A DNA stretch of 55,122 nucleotides from a virus (IMGVR_UViG_3300048800_000064:1-55122), one strand, 5' to 3'. Positions 22,130 to 30,862 are shown, counted from the first letter of the stretch. Notes: generated from the letters alone by a model not told the origin. Numbers and translations: made by a program.

Positions 22130-22642
22130 GTGAGGATCCACGTCGACGTCCGCGCATTTCACGATCACTATCCACTCTCTGAGGGCGAGGGAGCCCCCGA
22201 TAGCGCGATCGTGACCGCGCTGGCGGATGGTCGGCCCGCGGTGCGGTTCCTGCGCCGCGAACACAGCACGACCTCGATCGACATTCCCACCTTGGATGAG
22301 GACTGGGACCAGTACCTGGAGGCGATCGACGCCGCCCGCAATGAGGGGAAGACGCCCGTCCAAGAGTGGGAGACCAAGAGCGAGTTCCTCGAGGGGCACC
22401 TGCGGCACGTCATGGCGCATCACGCGCCCCGCGAGCACTGGCTGGGGCTCGGCGTTGAGCCCGGCGCAGAGGCCCCTGACGAGGTCAGCGCGCACGAGAA
22501 GCACCTGCAACAGCGGTTCGGAATCGGTGAGCGCAAGCCCCCTCGCAAACTTCCCAACATCCTCAACCGGGATGAGCTTCGAGAGGCCATGGCGCACGAG
22601 ATCCTGAAGGCTGCCAAGCCTCACGCCGAGGAAGCCCCTTGA
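22130..22642 (+). CDS. Hypothetical head-region protein
   Basis: A 170-residue protein starting at GTG 22130 (VRIHVDVRAFHDHYP); an in-frame GTG at 22121 adds three residues. The sequence is rich in His, Glu and Arg with long helices (DWDQYLEAIDAARNEGKTPV, EFLEGHLRHVMAHHAPREHW). A GGGCAA element lies 23 bases upstream. No recognised family. Its TGA overlaps the TTG start of the next gene. Confidence 0.55.
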   Translation: MRIHVDVRAFHDHYPLSEGEGAPDSAIVTALADGRPAVRFLRREHSTTSIDIPTLDEDWDQYLEAIDAARNEGKTPVQEWETKSEFLEGHLRHVMAHHAPREHWLGLGVEPGAEAPDEVSAHEKHLQQRFGIGERKPPRKLPNILNRDELREAMAHEILKAAKPHAEEAP

Positions 22643-23265
22643 GAACGACGGTAGGCACCGACTGGCTAGCCCAGCTCGCGGGTGGGGGAGGTGCCACATC
22701 GACCGGCACCGGCACGACCGCGCCGACCGCCACCACGATCACCCTGGACGGCGTCAGCGCTCCGGGATCGACCACCGCGTACAACGACCGCATCATCACC
22801 TGCGGCGGCGTATACGGCGTGGTGCAGTCGAACACCAACGCAGCGCCACCTGTCCTGACGGTTGACAAGTGGTACACGCCCTCCAGCCCGGGCGGCGCGG
22901 CTGCTGGTACGCCCGCTGCCGGCGTCTGGATCATCCTGCCGGGTGCAGCCCCGATGTGGTGGATGGCGCTGTCGACCGACGGCACTGCGCCTGCTGCCGG
23001 TGACTCGCCGCTGCCCTCAGAGATATCGGCGAACGGACTTGGGCGGGCGGTCGCGACATATGCCCACACAGGCGGGACCTCAACCTTCACGCTGACCAAG
23101 ACCTTCACCTGCACAGGTGGTTCAACTACGGTGGCGAAGATCGGCCTCGGCTGCTCGTCGGCGGCTGCGAGCCGCAACATCTACAGCACGGCTGAGCAGG
23201 CCCCCAACCCCGCGCTTGGATCGGGCGACACGCTCGCGCAGACTGAAACCCTGACCGAGAGCTAA
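22639..23265 (+). CDS. Putative virion surface protein, beta-rich
   Basis: A 208-residue protein from a TTG that overlaps the previous stop (TTGA). It is Gly/Thr/Ala-rich with repeated short strands (TVGTDWLAQLAGGGGATSTG, TAPTATTITLDGVSAP, YAHTGGTSTFTLTKTF) and few charged residues. Such composition is typical of phage surface or fibre-type proteins that form beta-sandwiches. It opens a 5-kb block of probable virion decoration genes between head completion and connector genes. Confidence 0.6.
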   Translation: MRTTVGTDWLAQLAGGGGATSTGTGTTAPTATTITLDGVSAPGSTTAYNDRIITCGGVYGVVQSNTNAAPPVLTVDKWYTPSSPGGAAAGTPAAGVWIILPGAAPMWWMALSTDGTAPAAGDSPLPSEISANGLGRAVATYAHTGGTSTFTLTKTFTCTGGSTTVAKIGLGCSSAAASRNIYSTAEQAPNPALGSGDTLAQTETLTES

Positions 23266-23267
23266 CC

Positions 23268-24116
23268 ATGATCCCGCCCGGTCGCATCCTCTCGGGCTAC
23301 GACCACGACACCGGCCGACTGGTGCTGCCCGAGCACATTCGGCAGATGCGCGCCAAGGATCGCAAGATCTGGATGGCCGATCAGGGCATCGTCCTCGCTC
23401 GACCCGACGACAACGAGCTCGTCTCCGGCGGGTGGAAGGGCAAGCATCTCTCCGACGAGACCGGCAAGCGCTTCCGTATGCCCAGCTGGATGCGTGGCAT
23501 GGCTCCCCACGTGATCCGCGAACGGTTCGGCCTGCTACCAATGGCACAGGGCGGCGCTTACTCGATGTTCGAGATGATGCAGCCGTTCATGGGCGCGGAT
23601 GCGGTGACGATCTCGGTTACCAACGTGGAGACCATCGCCACTCAGGACTCGATGCTCGGCCTGCCCGCCAACCACTTCGGCTTCCCCGGCAAGGTGGTGT
23701 GGTTCCATGCTGCGGGTAAGCAGAGCAACGTCGTCACCACGCCTGGCACCGTCATCTTCCGGCTCCGCTACAACGGCCTCGCGGGTACGCTGCTGGCCAC
23801 CACCGGCACCATTGCTCCCAACATCGTCGCCGTCACCGACAATCTCTGGGCCGTCGACGTCTACCTGAAGGCGATCACCACCGGCCAGACGGCGACCTCG
23901 CTGGTGCTGCTGGCCTATGGGGAGTGCCGCTTCGCCAACACCCTCGGCGCGGCGGCTGACATTCGCGCCCTTCAAATGCCTCCAGCCGGGACCTCGCTGG
24001 CGAACTCGGCTGGCCTTGACGGGCGGACCTCGTTCCCGCTGACGCTGACCGCCCAGCCCACGCTCACGACCCTCACGGTGACCGCCCGTGATGCTTGGAT
24101 TGTGGCGTTGAACTAA
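23268..24116 (+). CDS. Hypothetical virion protein
   Basis: A 282-residue protein starting two bases after the previous stop. The N-terminal ~110 residues are charged (GYDHDTGRLVLPEHIRQMRA, WMADQGIVLARPDD). The C-terminal two-thirds is Thr/Ala/Gly-rich beta-sheet (LPANHFGFPGKVVWFHAAGK, VTVTARDAWIVALN). This bipartite shape, a conserved anchor plus beta-sandwich, fits a capsid- or neck-attached decoration protein. No family recognised. Confidence 0.55.
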   Translation: MIPPGRILSGYDHDTGRLVLPEHIRQMRAKDRKIWMADQGIVLARPDDNELVSGGWKGKHLSDETGKRFRMPSWMRGMAPHVIRERFGLLPMAQGGAYSMFEMMQPFMGADAVTISVTNVETIATQDSMLGLPANHFGFPGKVVWFHAAGKQSNVVTTPGTVIFRLRYNGLAGTLLATTGTIAPNIVAVTDNLWAVDVYLKAITTGQTATSLVLLAYGECRFANTLGAAADIRALQMPPAGTSLANSAGLDGRTSFPLTLTAQPTLTTLTVTARDAWIVALN

Positions 24117-24126
24117 GGCACCGGAC

Positions 24127-24864
24127 GTGGCGATAGAGTTCGAAAGCCACGTCTGCGATACGGGTGGCACCGGCGTCTTTGGGACGTCAGATGGGTCGAA
24201 GCACATCACGATGACGGTTGGCGCTGGTGGCGCCAATGCCGGTGACCTTCTCGTCCTCGGGGTTGCGTCCGGCGCTTTCCCCACAGGGCCTCTCGCCTCC
24301 GTCACCGATTCGCAGGGCAACTCCTGGACTGCGGCTAAGGTCGCAACGCCCACCACGTTCCATCAGGTTGAAATATGGGCTTGTAGACCTGCCAAGGCGC
24401 TAGTGAACGGCGACACTATCGTCCTAACGACCTTCGCCGTGGGCGACAGCTACCAGGCCGGGGTGGATGAGTTCAGCGGGTTCACGGGTCCACCTGGCTA
24501 TGTCATTGACGTCAGCAATTCGACCATGCTTCAGGGTCCGACCGCCCCTGTTGCTGCCTGCTCGGTCACTACGACACACTCCCCCGATCTGGTCTATTGC
24601 GTCATTGGTTCTGATGGCGATCCAATCGACATCGTCGCCACCGGCATGACGCTTGGATTTATGCCGCTAACCGGGTTCAATTGCGGTCACTTCGAGTGGA
24701 TCATCCGTACCACTCCCGGCACCAACAGCACCTCGGATGGTGCGCCGACCTTTACGTCTACCACCGATCAAGACATCGCGGTGGTGGCTTTCTCGGGTTC
24801 GACCCTGGGCGTTCCGGGCAACTTCGGCGGTACCAAGAGCGGCTTCCCGGCAGGGATTTCTTAG
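24127..24864 (+). CDS. Virion surface beta-sandwich protein A
   Basis: A 245-residue protein from a GTG. It has the pattern AGDLLVLGVASG, DSQGNSWTAAKV, DIAVVAFSGSTLG and ends PGNFGGTKSGFPAGIS. The next gene encodes a protein with the same landmarks in the same order, so the two are paralogues. The fold is probably a jelly-roll/beta-sandwich as in many environmental phage surface proteins. Role inferred as virion decoration; not enzymatic as far as visible. Confidence 0.55.
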   Translation: MAIEFESHVCDTGGTGVFGTSDGSKHITMTVGAGGANAGDLLVLGVASGAFPTGPLASVTDSQGNSWTAAKVATPTTFHQVEIWACRPAKALVNGDTIVLTTFAVGDSYQAGVDEFSGFTGPPGYVIDVSNSTMLQGPTAPVAACSVTTTHSPDLVYCVIGSDGDPIDIVATGMTLGFMPLTGFNCGHFEWIIRTTPGTNSTSDGAPTFTSTTDQDIAVVAFSGSTLGVPGNFGGTKSGFPAGIS

Positions 24865-24865
24865 A

Positions 24866-25561
24866 ATGGCCGCGCTTGTCGGCTCTGCGGGTGCGGTAGC
24901 CGCCGCCAACTCCTCGGTCACGCCCGCCTTCGGGCAGGCCACGACCGCTGGGAATCTACTCGTCGCCCAGGTCGCCCATAGCGGCACCACTGCGATCGCT
25001 TGCTCGGACGGCACCTGGACCTCGGCCGGTCAGGCGGTCCAGGGCACCGTCGCTCGCGCTGCCCTGTTCTACAAGCAGAATTGCGGGGCCGGTGAGACCG
25101 CGCCCACGTTCACCGGCGGCGCGGTCACCATCGCCGTAGTCCTCTCCGAGTGGTCGGGGGTCGCCACCGCTACGCCGCTGGATCAGACCGGCACCGCCAC
25201 CGGCACCGCCACACCACTCACCGTAACGGCATCCGGGACCGATGGTGGGACGGGTCGACTGGTCATTGCTGCCTACGGCTGGCGTACCAGCGCCGCGGTC
25301 GTGGCCAGCGAGACGGATAGCACCAACTTCGCCCAACTGGTCGCGGACTCAGCCAGTCGCGCCAACCACCTCGGCAGCCCCTACAGCGTCACCGTCGCCA
25401 CCGGCAGCGCGGCCGATGCCGATACCGAGACGGAAAGCGTTGGGACCGTGTCGAGTGTGGCGGCGGTCATCGCCAGCTTCGCGCCAGCGGGGGCTGCTGT
25501 CCCTCCTCCAAGCCCAGGCAACTTTGGTGGATTCTTCGATAGAGCCTTCCCGGGGGCCTGA
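24866..25561 (+). CDS. Virion surface beta-sandwich protein B (paralogue of A)
   Basis: A 231-residue protein whose ATG follows the previous stop by one base. Landmarks parallel those of the upstream gene: AGNLLVAQVAHSG, CSDGTWTSAGQAV, VAAVIASFAPAG and a C-terminal PGNFGGFFDRAFPGA. Compared with A it is richer in Ala/Thr and lacks the Cys residues. Probably arisen by tandem duplication and divergence. Its TGA overlaps the ATG of the repeat protein. Confidence 0.6.
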   Translation: MAALVGSAGAVAAANSSVTPAFGQATTAGNLLVAQVAHSGTTAIACSDGTWTSAGQAVQGTVARAALFYKQNCGAGETAPTFTGGAVTIAVVLSEWSGVATATPLDQTGTATGTATPLTVTASGTDGGTGRLVIAAYGWRTSAAVVASETDSTNFAQLVADSASRANHLGSPYSVTVATGSAADADTETESVGTVSSVAAVIASFAPAGAAVPPPSPGNFGGFFDRAFPGA

Positions 25562-27720
25562 TGCCTTTCAATAGCGGTGCTGGGGGGAGCTTCACTGGCG
25601 ACCAGCAGAAGCGGGTTCGCAGCCCACATCAGAGCTTCCGCCCGCCGCTGGGCAGCGTTTTCAGTGGCCCCAACAGCTACACCGAAGGCACCGCCGACAC
25701 TCTTGGGCTTGCGGATGCGAGTAGCCGGACCGTCGCCTATGCCCGCTCTGTTTCAGAAACGGTGGGGCTTGCGGATGCGTCGTCTGGAGCGCAGGTTCTC
25801 AGCCGCAGCACTAGCGACGTCATCGGTGTTGCTGAGGCGCTCTCTCGCAGTCAGGCTTTGGGCAGGGCTACCGCAGAAACAGTAGGGCTGGCGGATGCGA
25901 CTACATGCGTCCGAACCCTAAGCCGGGGCACGGCTGATGCCCTTGGCCTCGCGGATGCTGCCACTCGGACGGCGTCGGTTCTGAGGGGCACGTCGGACAC
26001 AGCAGGGCTAAGCGGGGCTGTGACGCGCACCGTGGCGGCTGCACGGGCTACTGCCGACACGATGGGCGTCGCGGATGCCGTGACCCGGGCGCCGTCCTAT
26101 ACGCGGACTCTCGGCGACCAGGTGGGTCTGAGCGAGGCTCTGAGCCGCGTCGTCACGTACACCCGGGCCAGTGCCGACGCCGCGGGCCTCGCTGACGCCA
26201 GCAGTCGCGCGCAGACGCTGGGGCGCGGCGGCAGCGATGCGATGGGACTCAGCGATGCTCTCACGCGCACGTTCGCCGCAGCCCGCAGCAGCGCTGACGC
26301 GCTTGGTCTTGCCGGGGCTGTGACGCGCACCGTGGCCTTGACACGCGCTGTCGCTGAAGCGCTCGCACTGGCCGAGGCGGTGAGCCGCCAAGTCTCCTAT
26401 GTCAGAGCGCTGACCGAAGCCGTTGGACTGAGCGATCAGACCGCCCATGCCCAGGTACTGGCGCGAGCTACCGCTGACGGGATCGGCTGCAGTGAGGCGG
26501 TAGTGCGCGTGGCAGCCTACGCGCGAGCCGTCGCGGAAACACTGGCCGTGGCCGGCAGCGTAGCTCGCACAGCCACTTATGGACGGACGGCCGCTGACGC
26601 GGTGGGCCTGGCGGAAGCGTCGAGTCGGCTCGCCACCTACGGGCGCATGATCGCCGACGCCATCGCCATCGCCGAGGCAGTATCAGCGCTGAAGGGAGCG
26701 GCGCGCTCGACGAGCGATGGGCTGGGCCTTGCCGATGCGGCTGCGCGAACTGCTGCGGTCATCCGTGCTGTCGCTGCCACGATTGGCCTGAGTGAGCAGG
26801 CAGCCCGCCTGACCGTCTACGGTCGCGCTACAGCCGATCAGGCGGGTCTTGCCGACAGCCAGAGCCGGATAGCCAGTTACGCCCGCGCCAGCGCCGACGT
26901 AGTAGGTCTCAACGGCGCCACCACCCGGACACTTGCTGGTGTTCGAAACGGCACCGAGGTCATCGGCCTGGGCGAGGCACTGTCCCGCGCTTACACCGGG
27001 GCACGAGCAACCTCGGATGGGGCGGGCTTGGCTGACGGGGTGGGCCGGACGGCCAGTCTCGCTCGCGGTGGCGCCGACGGGCTGGGCCTCAGCGGGGTAG
27101 CCTCCGGGACGCGCTCAGCGATCCGCAGCAACGCGGACACGATTGGCTTGGGCGAGGCGCTGTCGCGGAGCTACGCAGGGATCCGCGCGACCTCCGATGG
27201 TCTCGGCCTAGCCGACCTGGCCGCCCGAAGCGGGGCTCATGCCCGGACAAGTTCGGACAGCGCGGGCCTTGCGGACGCCTCATCTCGCGCCCAGGCGCTC
27301 GCGCGCGTGATAGCGGAGACTGTCGCGCTGGGCGACTCTGGGGCTCGCTCACTGGCTCTGGGCCGGAGTGCTGCCGACACGATCGGCCTGACGGAGGGGG
27401 CCACGAGATCGTGGACGACGGCGCGAATGCTCGGCGACACCCTCGGGCTGGGCGAGGCCATCCAGCGGAGCCTGACGCGCTCCAGGACAGTTGCTGAGGC
27501 GATCTCACTGGTCGAGGTTGGCTTCTGGACGTACCCGGTCATCGTGGGAACCGCTGGCCTAAAGCCGGGCAACAAGGCGACTGCGGGCGCGCTGCCGGGG
27601 AACTCGGCCACTCCCGCCTCCGCTCCGACGAACAAGGGCACCCCTGGCCTGCTGCCCGGCAACAACGCCTCAACCACAGCCAAGCCGACCAACGCCGCCG
27701 TGACCAAGTCCTTGTTCTGA
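25561..27720 (+). CDS. Tandem-repeat virion protein (about 31 x 20 residues)
   Basis: A 719-residue protein built almost wholly of 20-residue repeats (residues 45-664). Typical unit: ADTLGLADASSRTVAYARSV, consensus (A/S)D..GLA(D/E)A.SR.....R. The Asp-x-x-Gly-Leu core and the Arg near the end are the most constant. A 44-residue N-terminal head and a Pro/Gly/Asn-rich C-terminus (with three PGN segments) flank the array. Exact 20-residue spacing suggests a regular solenoid or fibre. Sequences of the (S)DSLGLSDSV type occur in other phage and microbial surface proteins. Position among decoration genes suggests a surface fibre. Confidence 0.7.
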   Translation: MPFNSGAGGSFTGDQQKRVRSPHQSFRPPLGSVFSGPNSYTEGTADTLGLADASSRTVAYARSVSETVGLADASSGAQVLSRSTSDVIGVAEALSRSQALGRATAETVGLADATTCVRTLSRGTADALGLADAATRTASVLRGTSDTAGLSGAVTRTVAAARATADTMGVADAVTRAPSYTRTLGDQVGLSEALSRVVTYTRASADAAGLADASSRAQTLGRGGSDAMGLSDALTRTFAAARSSADALGLAGAVTRTVALTRAVAEALALAEAVSRQVSYVRALTEAVGLSDQTAHAQVLARATADGIGCSEAVVRVAAYARAVAETLAVAGSVARTATYGRTAADAVGLAEASSRLATYGRMIADAIAIAEAVSALKGAARSTSDGLGLADAAARTAAVIRAVAATIGLSEQAARLTVYGRATADQAGLADSQSRIASYARASADVVGLNGATTRTLAGVRNGTEVIGLGEALSRAYTGARATSDGAGLADGVGRTASLARGGADGLGLSGVASGTRSAIRSNADTIGLGEALSRSYAGIRATSDGLGLADLAARSGAHARTSSDSAGLADASSRAQALARVIAETVALGDSGARSLALGRSAADTIGLTEGATRSWTTARMLGDTLGLGEAIQRSLTRSRTVAEAISLVEVGFWTYPVIVGTAGLKPGNKATAGALPGNSATPASAPTNKGTPGLLPGNNASTTAKPTNAAVTKSLF
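25693..27552 (+). repeat. 60-bp in-frame tandem repeats, about 31 copies
   Basis: Coding repeats with constant 60-base period and no gaps, all in one frame. Units diverge at the DNA level, especially at third codon positions, so the array is old or kept in check at protein level, unlike recent slippage expansion. The last copy (645-664) is degenerate. Not CRISPR: there are no spacers. Confidence 0.8.
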
Positions 27721-27733
27721 GTACTGTGCAGCC

Positions 27734-28591
27734 ATGGCAACTGTAGGCCAGCCAGACAACATATCCGTCGCCTTCACCTCGCCCAGCGGCGTCGCCTTCG
27801 ACCCCCCCACGGCGGTCAAGGTGACCTACGCCGGACCTGGCCAAACCGCGACGACGAAGACTTATCCAACCGACACCGTCGTCATCAGGGACGGTGTCGG
27901 CGCATACCACGTGGCCATCCCCGACAACCTTGACGGCATCTGGAGCTTCAGATGGGAGGGGTACGACGTGACGCCGGACCCGATCGTGGCGGTTGACGGC
28001 TCGGTGTATATCTTCCCGAGTCCATTCAAGCCGCTGGCGACTGGCAGTGGCGTCCCCTTCGGCACCGGATACGCGAGCGTGGCCGACGTGGCCGCCCGGA
28101 TCGCCGCCGGGAGCTGGGATCCGACCAAGTCCAACGCCTTCCCGACCGCAGTGCAGACGGCGCAGTTCCTGATCGAGGCTTCAGCCGACGTCGACATGGT
28201 GCTCGCGAAGTCGGGATACACCGTGCCGCTGACACCGAGTTCGAACGCGCCGGGCGGGGTCATCCAGCCGCAGGCCTACTCGATCCTGCGCAAGATCGCC
28301 TCAGCCTTGGCCGCCGGCCACGTGGAGATGGTTCGCCACGGGTCGATGCAGCACAACGCCGATAAGCAGGGCGACGACTGGATCACCTACGCCGACGACC
28401 TGCTGACCCGGATCGAAACGGGCGATGACAACCTGACGATCTTCGGCGCCGCCGGTGCCTTCGAGATGCAGCCCGATCCGGCTGGGGTCATCTCCAACGG
28501 CAACCTGATCTACGACGTGGGCACGGACACCCTGCTCGACCACTCCGGGCAGCCTGGTGTCCCGGCCTTCACGATGAAAGAGCAGTTTTAG
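27734..28591 (+). CDS. Head-tail connector with N-terminal beta domain
   Basis: A 285-residue protein. Residues 1-90 look like an added beta-sandwich (SVAFTSPSGVAFDPPTAVKV, WSFRWEGYDVTPDPIV). From about residue 115 the helical part (YASVADVAARIAAGSWDP, AQFLIEASADVDMVLAKSG, AYSILRKIASALAAGHVEMV) follows head-tail connector/adaptor proteins of the gp6/DUF4054 type, which start with a short helix, list an Ile/Ala rich helix, then bind the portal. It should sit in the neck of the virion. Confidence 0.6.
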   Translation: MATVGQPDNISVAFTSPSGVAFDPPTAVKVTYAGPGQTATTKTYPTDTVVIRDGVGAYHVAIPDNLDGIWSFRWEGYDVTPDPIVAVDGSVYIFPSPFKPLATGSGVPFGTGYASVADVAARIAAGSWDPTKSNAFPTAVQTAQFLIEASADVDMVLAKSGYTVPLTPSSNAPGGVIQPQAYSILRKIASALAAGHVEMVRHGSMQHNADKQGDDWITYADDLLTRIETGDDNLTIFGAAGAFEMQPDPAGVISNGNLIYDVGTDTLLDHSGQPGVPAFTMKEQF

Positions 28592-28720
28592 ATGGCCTGG
28601 GGAGCGGCCGCGCGTACCGCCAGCCACCACGGCAAGCGCAGCCACGTCAAGAGTCAGCACGTTCGTTCCGGCAAGAAGAGAAGCCACAAAGCGATCACGC
28701 CCCGCAAGAAGAAGAAGTAG
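28592..28720 (+). CDS. 42-residue highly basic protein
   Basis: An ATG directly after the connector stop opens a 42-residue frame with about 40 percent Lys, Arg and His (KRSHVKSQHVRSGKKRSHK) ending KKKK. A 5-base gap separates it from the next start. It should bind DNA or RNA strongly; a protamine-like or packaged internal peptide is possible. The frame is supported by tight fit between two genes and by extreme composition. Confidence 0.5.
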   Translation: MAWGAAARTASHHGKRSHVKSQHVRSGKKRSHKAITPRKKKK

Positions 28721-28725
28721 AAGTA

Positions 28726-29250
28726 GTGATCACGGTCGAGATCATCGGGCTGCGGGATCTGCAGGGACGCTTCGCGGCGGCAACCGATGGGGGCCTCGTC
28801 GCTCGGCTGCAAGAGGAAGCCGTTGTGATGTCAGGGGAGATGGCCAGGGCCTTCTCGGCGGCGGCGCCTCGATCGTCCAAGCCGCGGGACGGTCACACAC
28901 CCTTTGCTGACTCGATGCACGGAGAGGCCATGAGGACAGCCACGGGCTTCGAGGTGGGGGTCAGGAGCGATCAGGGTGAGCTGGCCAGGATGATCCGAGA
29001 GGGCACCCCGCCGCACGAGATCTGGGCCGGCGCATTCACCGGCAAGAGCGGGGCGAAGGTCCTCTACTTCGAGATCGACGGGGAGGCCATCATGCGGGCT
29101 CACGTGCACCACCCGGGCACCCGCCCCAACCTTTGGGAGCACCGGGCGATCGCAGCCGTCGACCCGATCATCACCTTCATGGGCAACCGGATCGGCGCCC
29201 GGGTGATGCGAGATCTCGCCGGCGGCGGCGGCCTGGCCGTGGCGGCTTAG
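28726..29250 (+). CDS. HK97 gp10-like neck/tail completion protein
   Basis: A 174-residue protein from a GTG. The order of features fits the gp10/tail-component family: N-terminal strand (ITVEIIGLRDLQGRF), a long helix, the SSKPRDGHTPFADSMHGEA turn (family members have P..TG.L..S), then EIWAGAFTGKSGAKVLYFEI and a His-rich loop (AHVHHPGTRPN). It joins head and tail. Neighbouring connector and tail-completion genes agree. Confidence 0.7.
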   Translation: MITVEIIGLRDLQGRFAAATDGGLVARLQEEAVVMSGEMARAFSAAAPRSSKPRDGHTPFADSMHGEAMRTATGFEVGVRSDQGELARMIREGTPPHEIWAGAFTGKSGAKVLYFEIDGEAIMRAHVHHPGTRPNLWEHRAIAAVDPIITFMGNRIGARVMRDLAGGGGLAVAA

Positions 29251-29844
29251 TTGGCTCAGACGCCTGGCACCGGGAGCCTCGAGCAGGTCCTGCGGATGCT
29301 CCAAGCCATGGGGGAGAGCGCGGCCTATCAGGTCGAGATGGACGCTTTTGTCCAGGTGGCTCCCCAGTCCCTGATCTATCCCATCCACGATCTCAATGGC
29401 GCGTCCTACAACATCGAACTCAAGGAGCAGCAGTTCAGCGACCCCAGCTGGATCAACGACTCGTTCGCGGAGGTTCGACTGACCGATGAGCTCAATCCGG
29501 TGCCGCCGTATCCGCAGCTGATCTTTGCCGGGGGACCGGGCCGAATCGGGCCGGCGGTGAATGGACAATTCGACGAGGCCTACGGGAGCCAGTGGCGATA
29601 CCGCGTCGACGCTGTGGTGATGGCCGAGAGCAGCGAGCCGCAGAGCGCGCAGAGGCTCGCCCTGATGATGCTGATGGCCTTCGACCGGCTCGTGGAGCGC
29701 AACCAGCAGCTCGGGGGCCTGGTCCAGCTCGTGTTTCCGGAGAGCCCGATCACGCCTGGCGGCAGTGGCAAGCTGGCGGTCGGCGGCTATCTCGGCGGCG
29801 CCATGCTCAGATATGGCGTGGACGTCCTGGTGGTGCGCCCGTGA
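29251..29844 (+). CDS. Tail terminator/completion-like protein
   Basis: A 197-residue protein from a TTG directly following the previous stop. It contains alternating helix and strand with segments SQWRYRVDAVVMAE, ALMMLMAFDRLVERNQQLGG and a C-terminal beta pair (LRYGVDVLVVRP), the arrangement of tail terminator proteins that cap the tail tube. Position between neck and tail tube supports this. Family match is weak by sequence. Confidence 0.5.
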   Translation: MAQTPGTGSLEQVLRMLQAMGESAAYQVEMDAFVQVAPQSLIYPIHDLNGASYNIELKEQQFSDPSWINDSFAEVRLTDELNPVPPYPQLIFAGGPGRIGPAVNGQFDEAYGSQWRYRVDAVVMAESSEPQSAQRLALMMLMAFDRLVERNQQLGGLVQLVFPESPITPGGSGKLAVGGYLGGAMLRYGVDVLVVRP

Positions 29845-30278
29845 CCCAGGGCCTGATCGTCAAGGCCGGGACCCTCAACAAGTCCCGCCGGAATTGCTTT
29901 GTGGTTGCGGTACGCCGCTCCGTCCCCGGGCCCGGGCACGGCGAGTGGGAGCTGACCTCGATCGACGGTTACACCGTGGTCTGTCCGTCCTACCTCGAGG
30001 CGACTAACTGGGTCTTTATCATCGGCCACCAGGTCTTCCCCGGCGGCCCGGTCGACGACGACGAGTACCTGGCATGGCTGCTCGAGCACTACTTCCGGAT
30101 CATCCCTCACGAGGCCGGCCCCATGGACGACCGCGGCATCGGCAGGCACGGGAACCTCGAGGTCATGTACGACCTTGCGGTCCGGGGATGGCAGCCAGAC
30201 GCTGAGGACATCCTCGGCATGAACCCGACTGCCGAGATGATCGAGCGGGTCATGACCGCAAAGAAGCTCGGCCGCTAA
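29841..30278 (+). CDS. Hypothetical tail-region protein
   Basis: A 145-residue protein from a GTG overlapping the previous stop. It has a beta-rich N-terminal half (VVCPSYLEATNWVFIIGHQV) and a helical C-terminal half (EYLAWLLEHYFRIIPHEAG, PTAEMIERVMTAKKLGR). No family recognised. TGATG-type coupling to the next gene. Confidence 0.55.
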   Translation: MTQGLIVKAGTLNKSRRNCFVVAVRRSVPGPGHGEWELTSIDGYTVVCPSYLEATNWVFIIGHQVFPGGPVDDDEYLAWLLEHYFRIIPHEAGPMDDRGIGRHGNLEVMYDLAVRGWQPDAEDILGMNPTAEMIERVMTAKKLGR

Positions 30279-30862
30279 TGGCGCAGAGTGCCACGGTCAA
30301 GGTCTTTACGACGCGGCCGCCGCGGCTCCTGGTGGCGACCGTGGTCACCGAGGACCGGATGTCCGGCTTCGACAACTGGGTCGCGGCGCTTCGAGCACAG
30401 GAGACCGAGCTGCTGTGGGACCTCGTCTTGGTCGACGGGACCGACGAGCCATCCCCTTGGTACATCCGCTGGCTGGTGGCCTGGTCGAAGTCGCGGCCAT
30501 TCGGTCCGAGGCATCGGGTAAGGCTGCTCAGAGCGGGCGCGACGCAGGGCGAGGGCTACCGGGACGAGGAAATCAAGGCCCGGGTCGCGCGGCGTCTGCT
30601 GTGGGGCAAGTTTGAGAACTGGGCATCGTATGACCTGCTTCTAAGCCTTGAGGTGGAACTCCTGATCCCAGTTGACACGATCCAGCGCCTGTACCGAGCC
30701 GGGGCCGATGTGGTCACGACTGTGAGCGCTCGACCCCTCGCCTGCGCCATGGTGGCCAGGCGGCTCGTGGAGCTGGTTCCGCTTCGACTCACCAGCGCCC
30801 CCGAAGACGAGCAGTGGCTGAGCGACTGCCGCCGCGCCGGCGTGATACCGGTGGCGGTCTAG
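30278..30862 (+). CDS. Glycosyltransferase-fold-like protein lacking DxD (putative)
   Basis: A 194-residue protein in the tail module. Its layout recalls a GT-A glycosyltransferase: RLLVATVVTEDRMSGFDNW then LLWDLVLVDGTDEP (strand-loop), LLRAGATQGEGYRDEEIKAR, then YDLLLSLEVELLIPVDTIQR and AGADVVTTVSARP, which parallels the LFLDSDI.pp..l..L...aDvV element of family 2 enzymes. Where the metal-binding DxD should be it has Glu-Val-Glu (residues 125-127). It may use glutamates, be inactive, or only share part of the fold. No signal peptide or membrane segment. Confidence 0.45.
   Translation: MAQSATVKVFTTRPPRLLVATVVTEDRMSGFDNWVAALRAQETELLWDLVLVDGTDEPSPWYIRWLVAWSKSRPFGPRHRVRLLRAGATQGEGYRDEEIKARVARRLLWGKFENWASYDLLLSLEVELLIPVDTIQRLYRAGADVVTTVSARPLACAMVARRLVELVPLRLTSAPEDEQWLSDCRRAGVIPVAV

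Noticed and set aside
25693-27552. CRISPR array
   Set aside because: The 60-base period is in-frame coding repeat without unique spacers.
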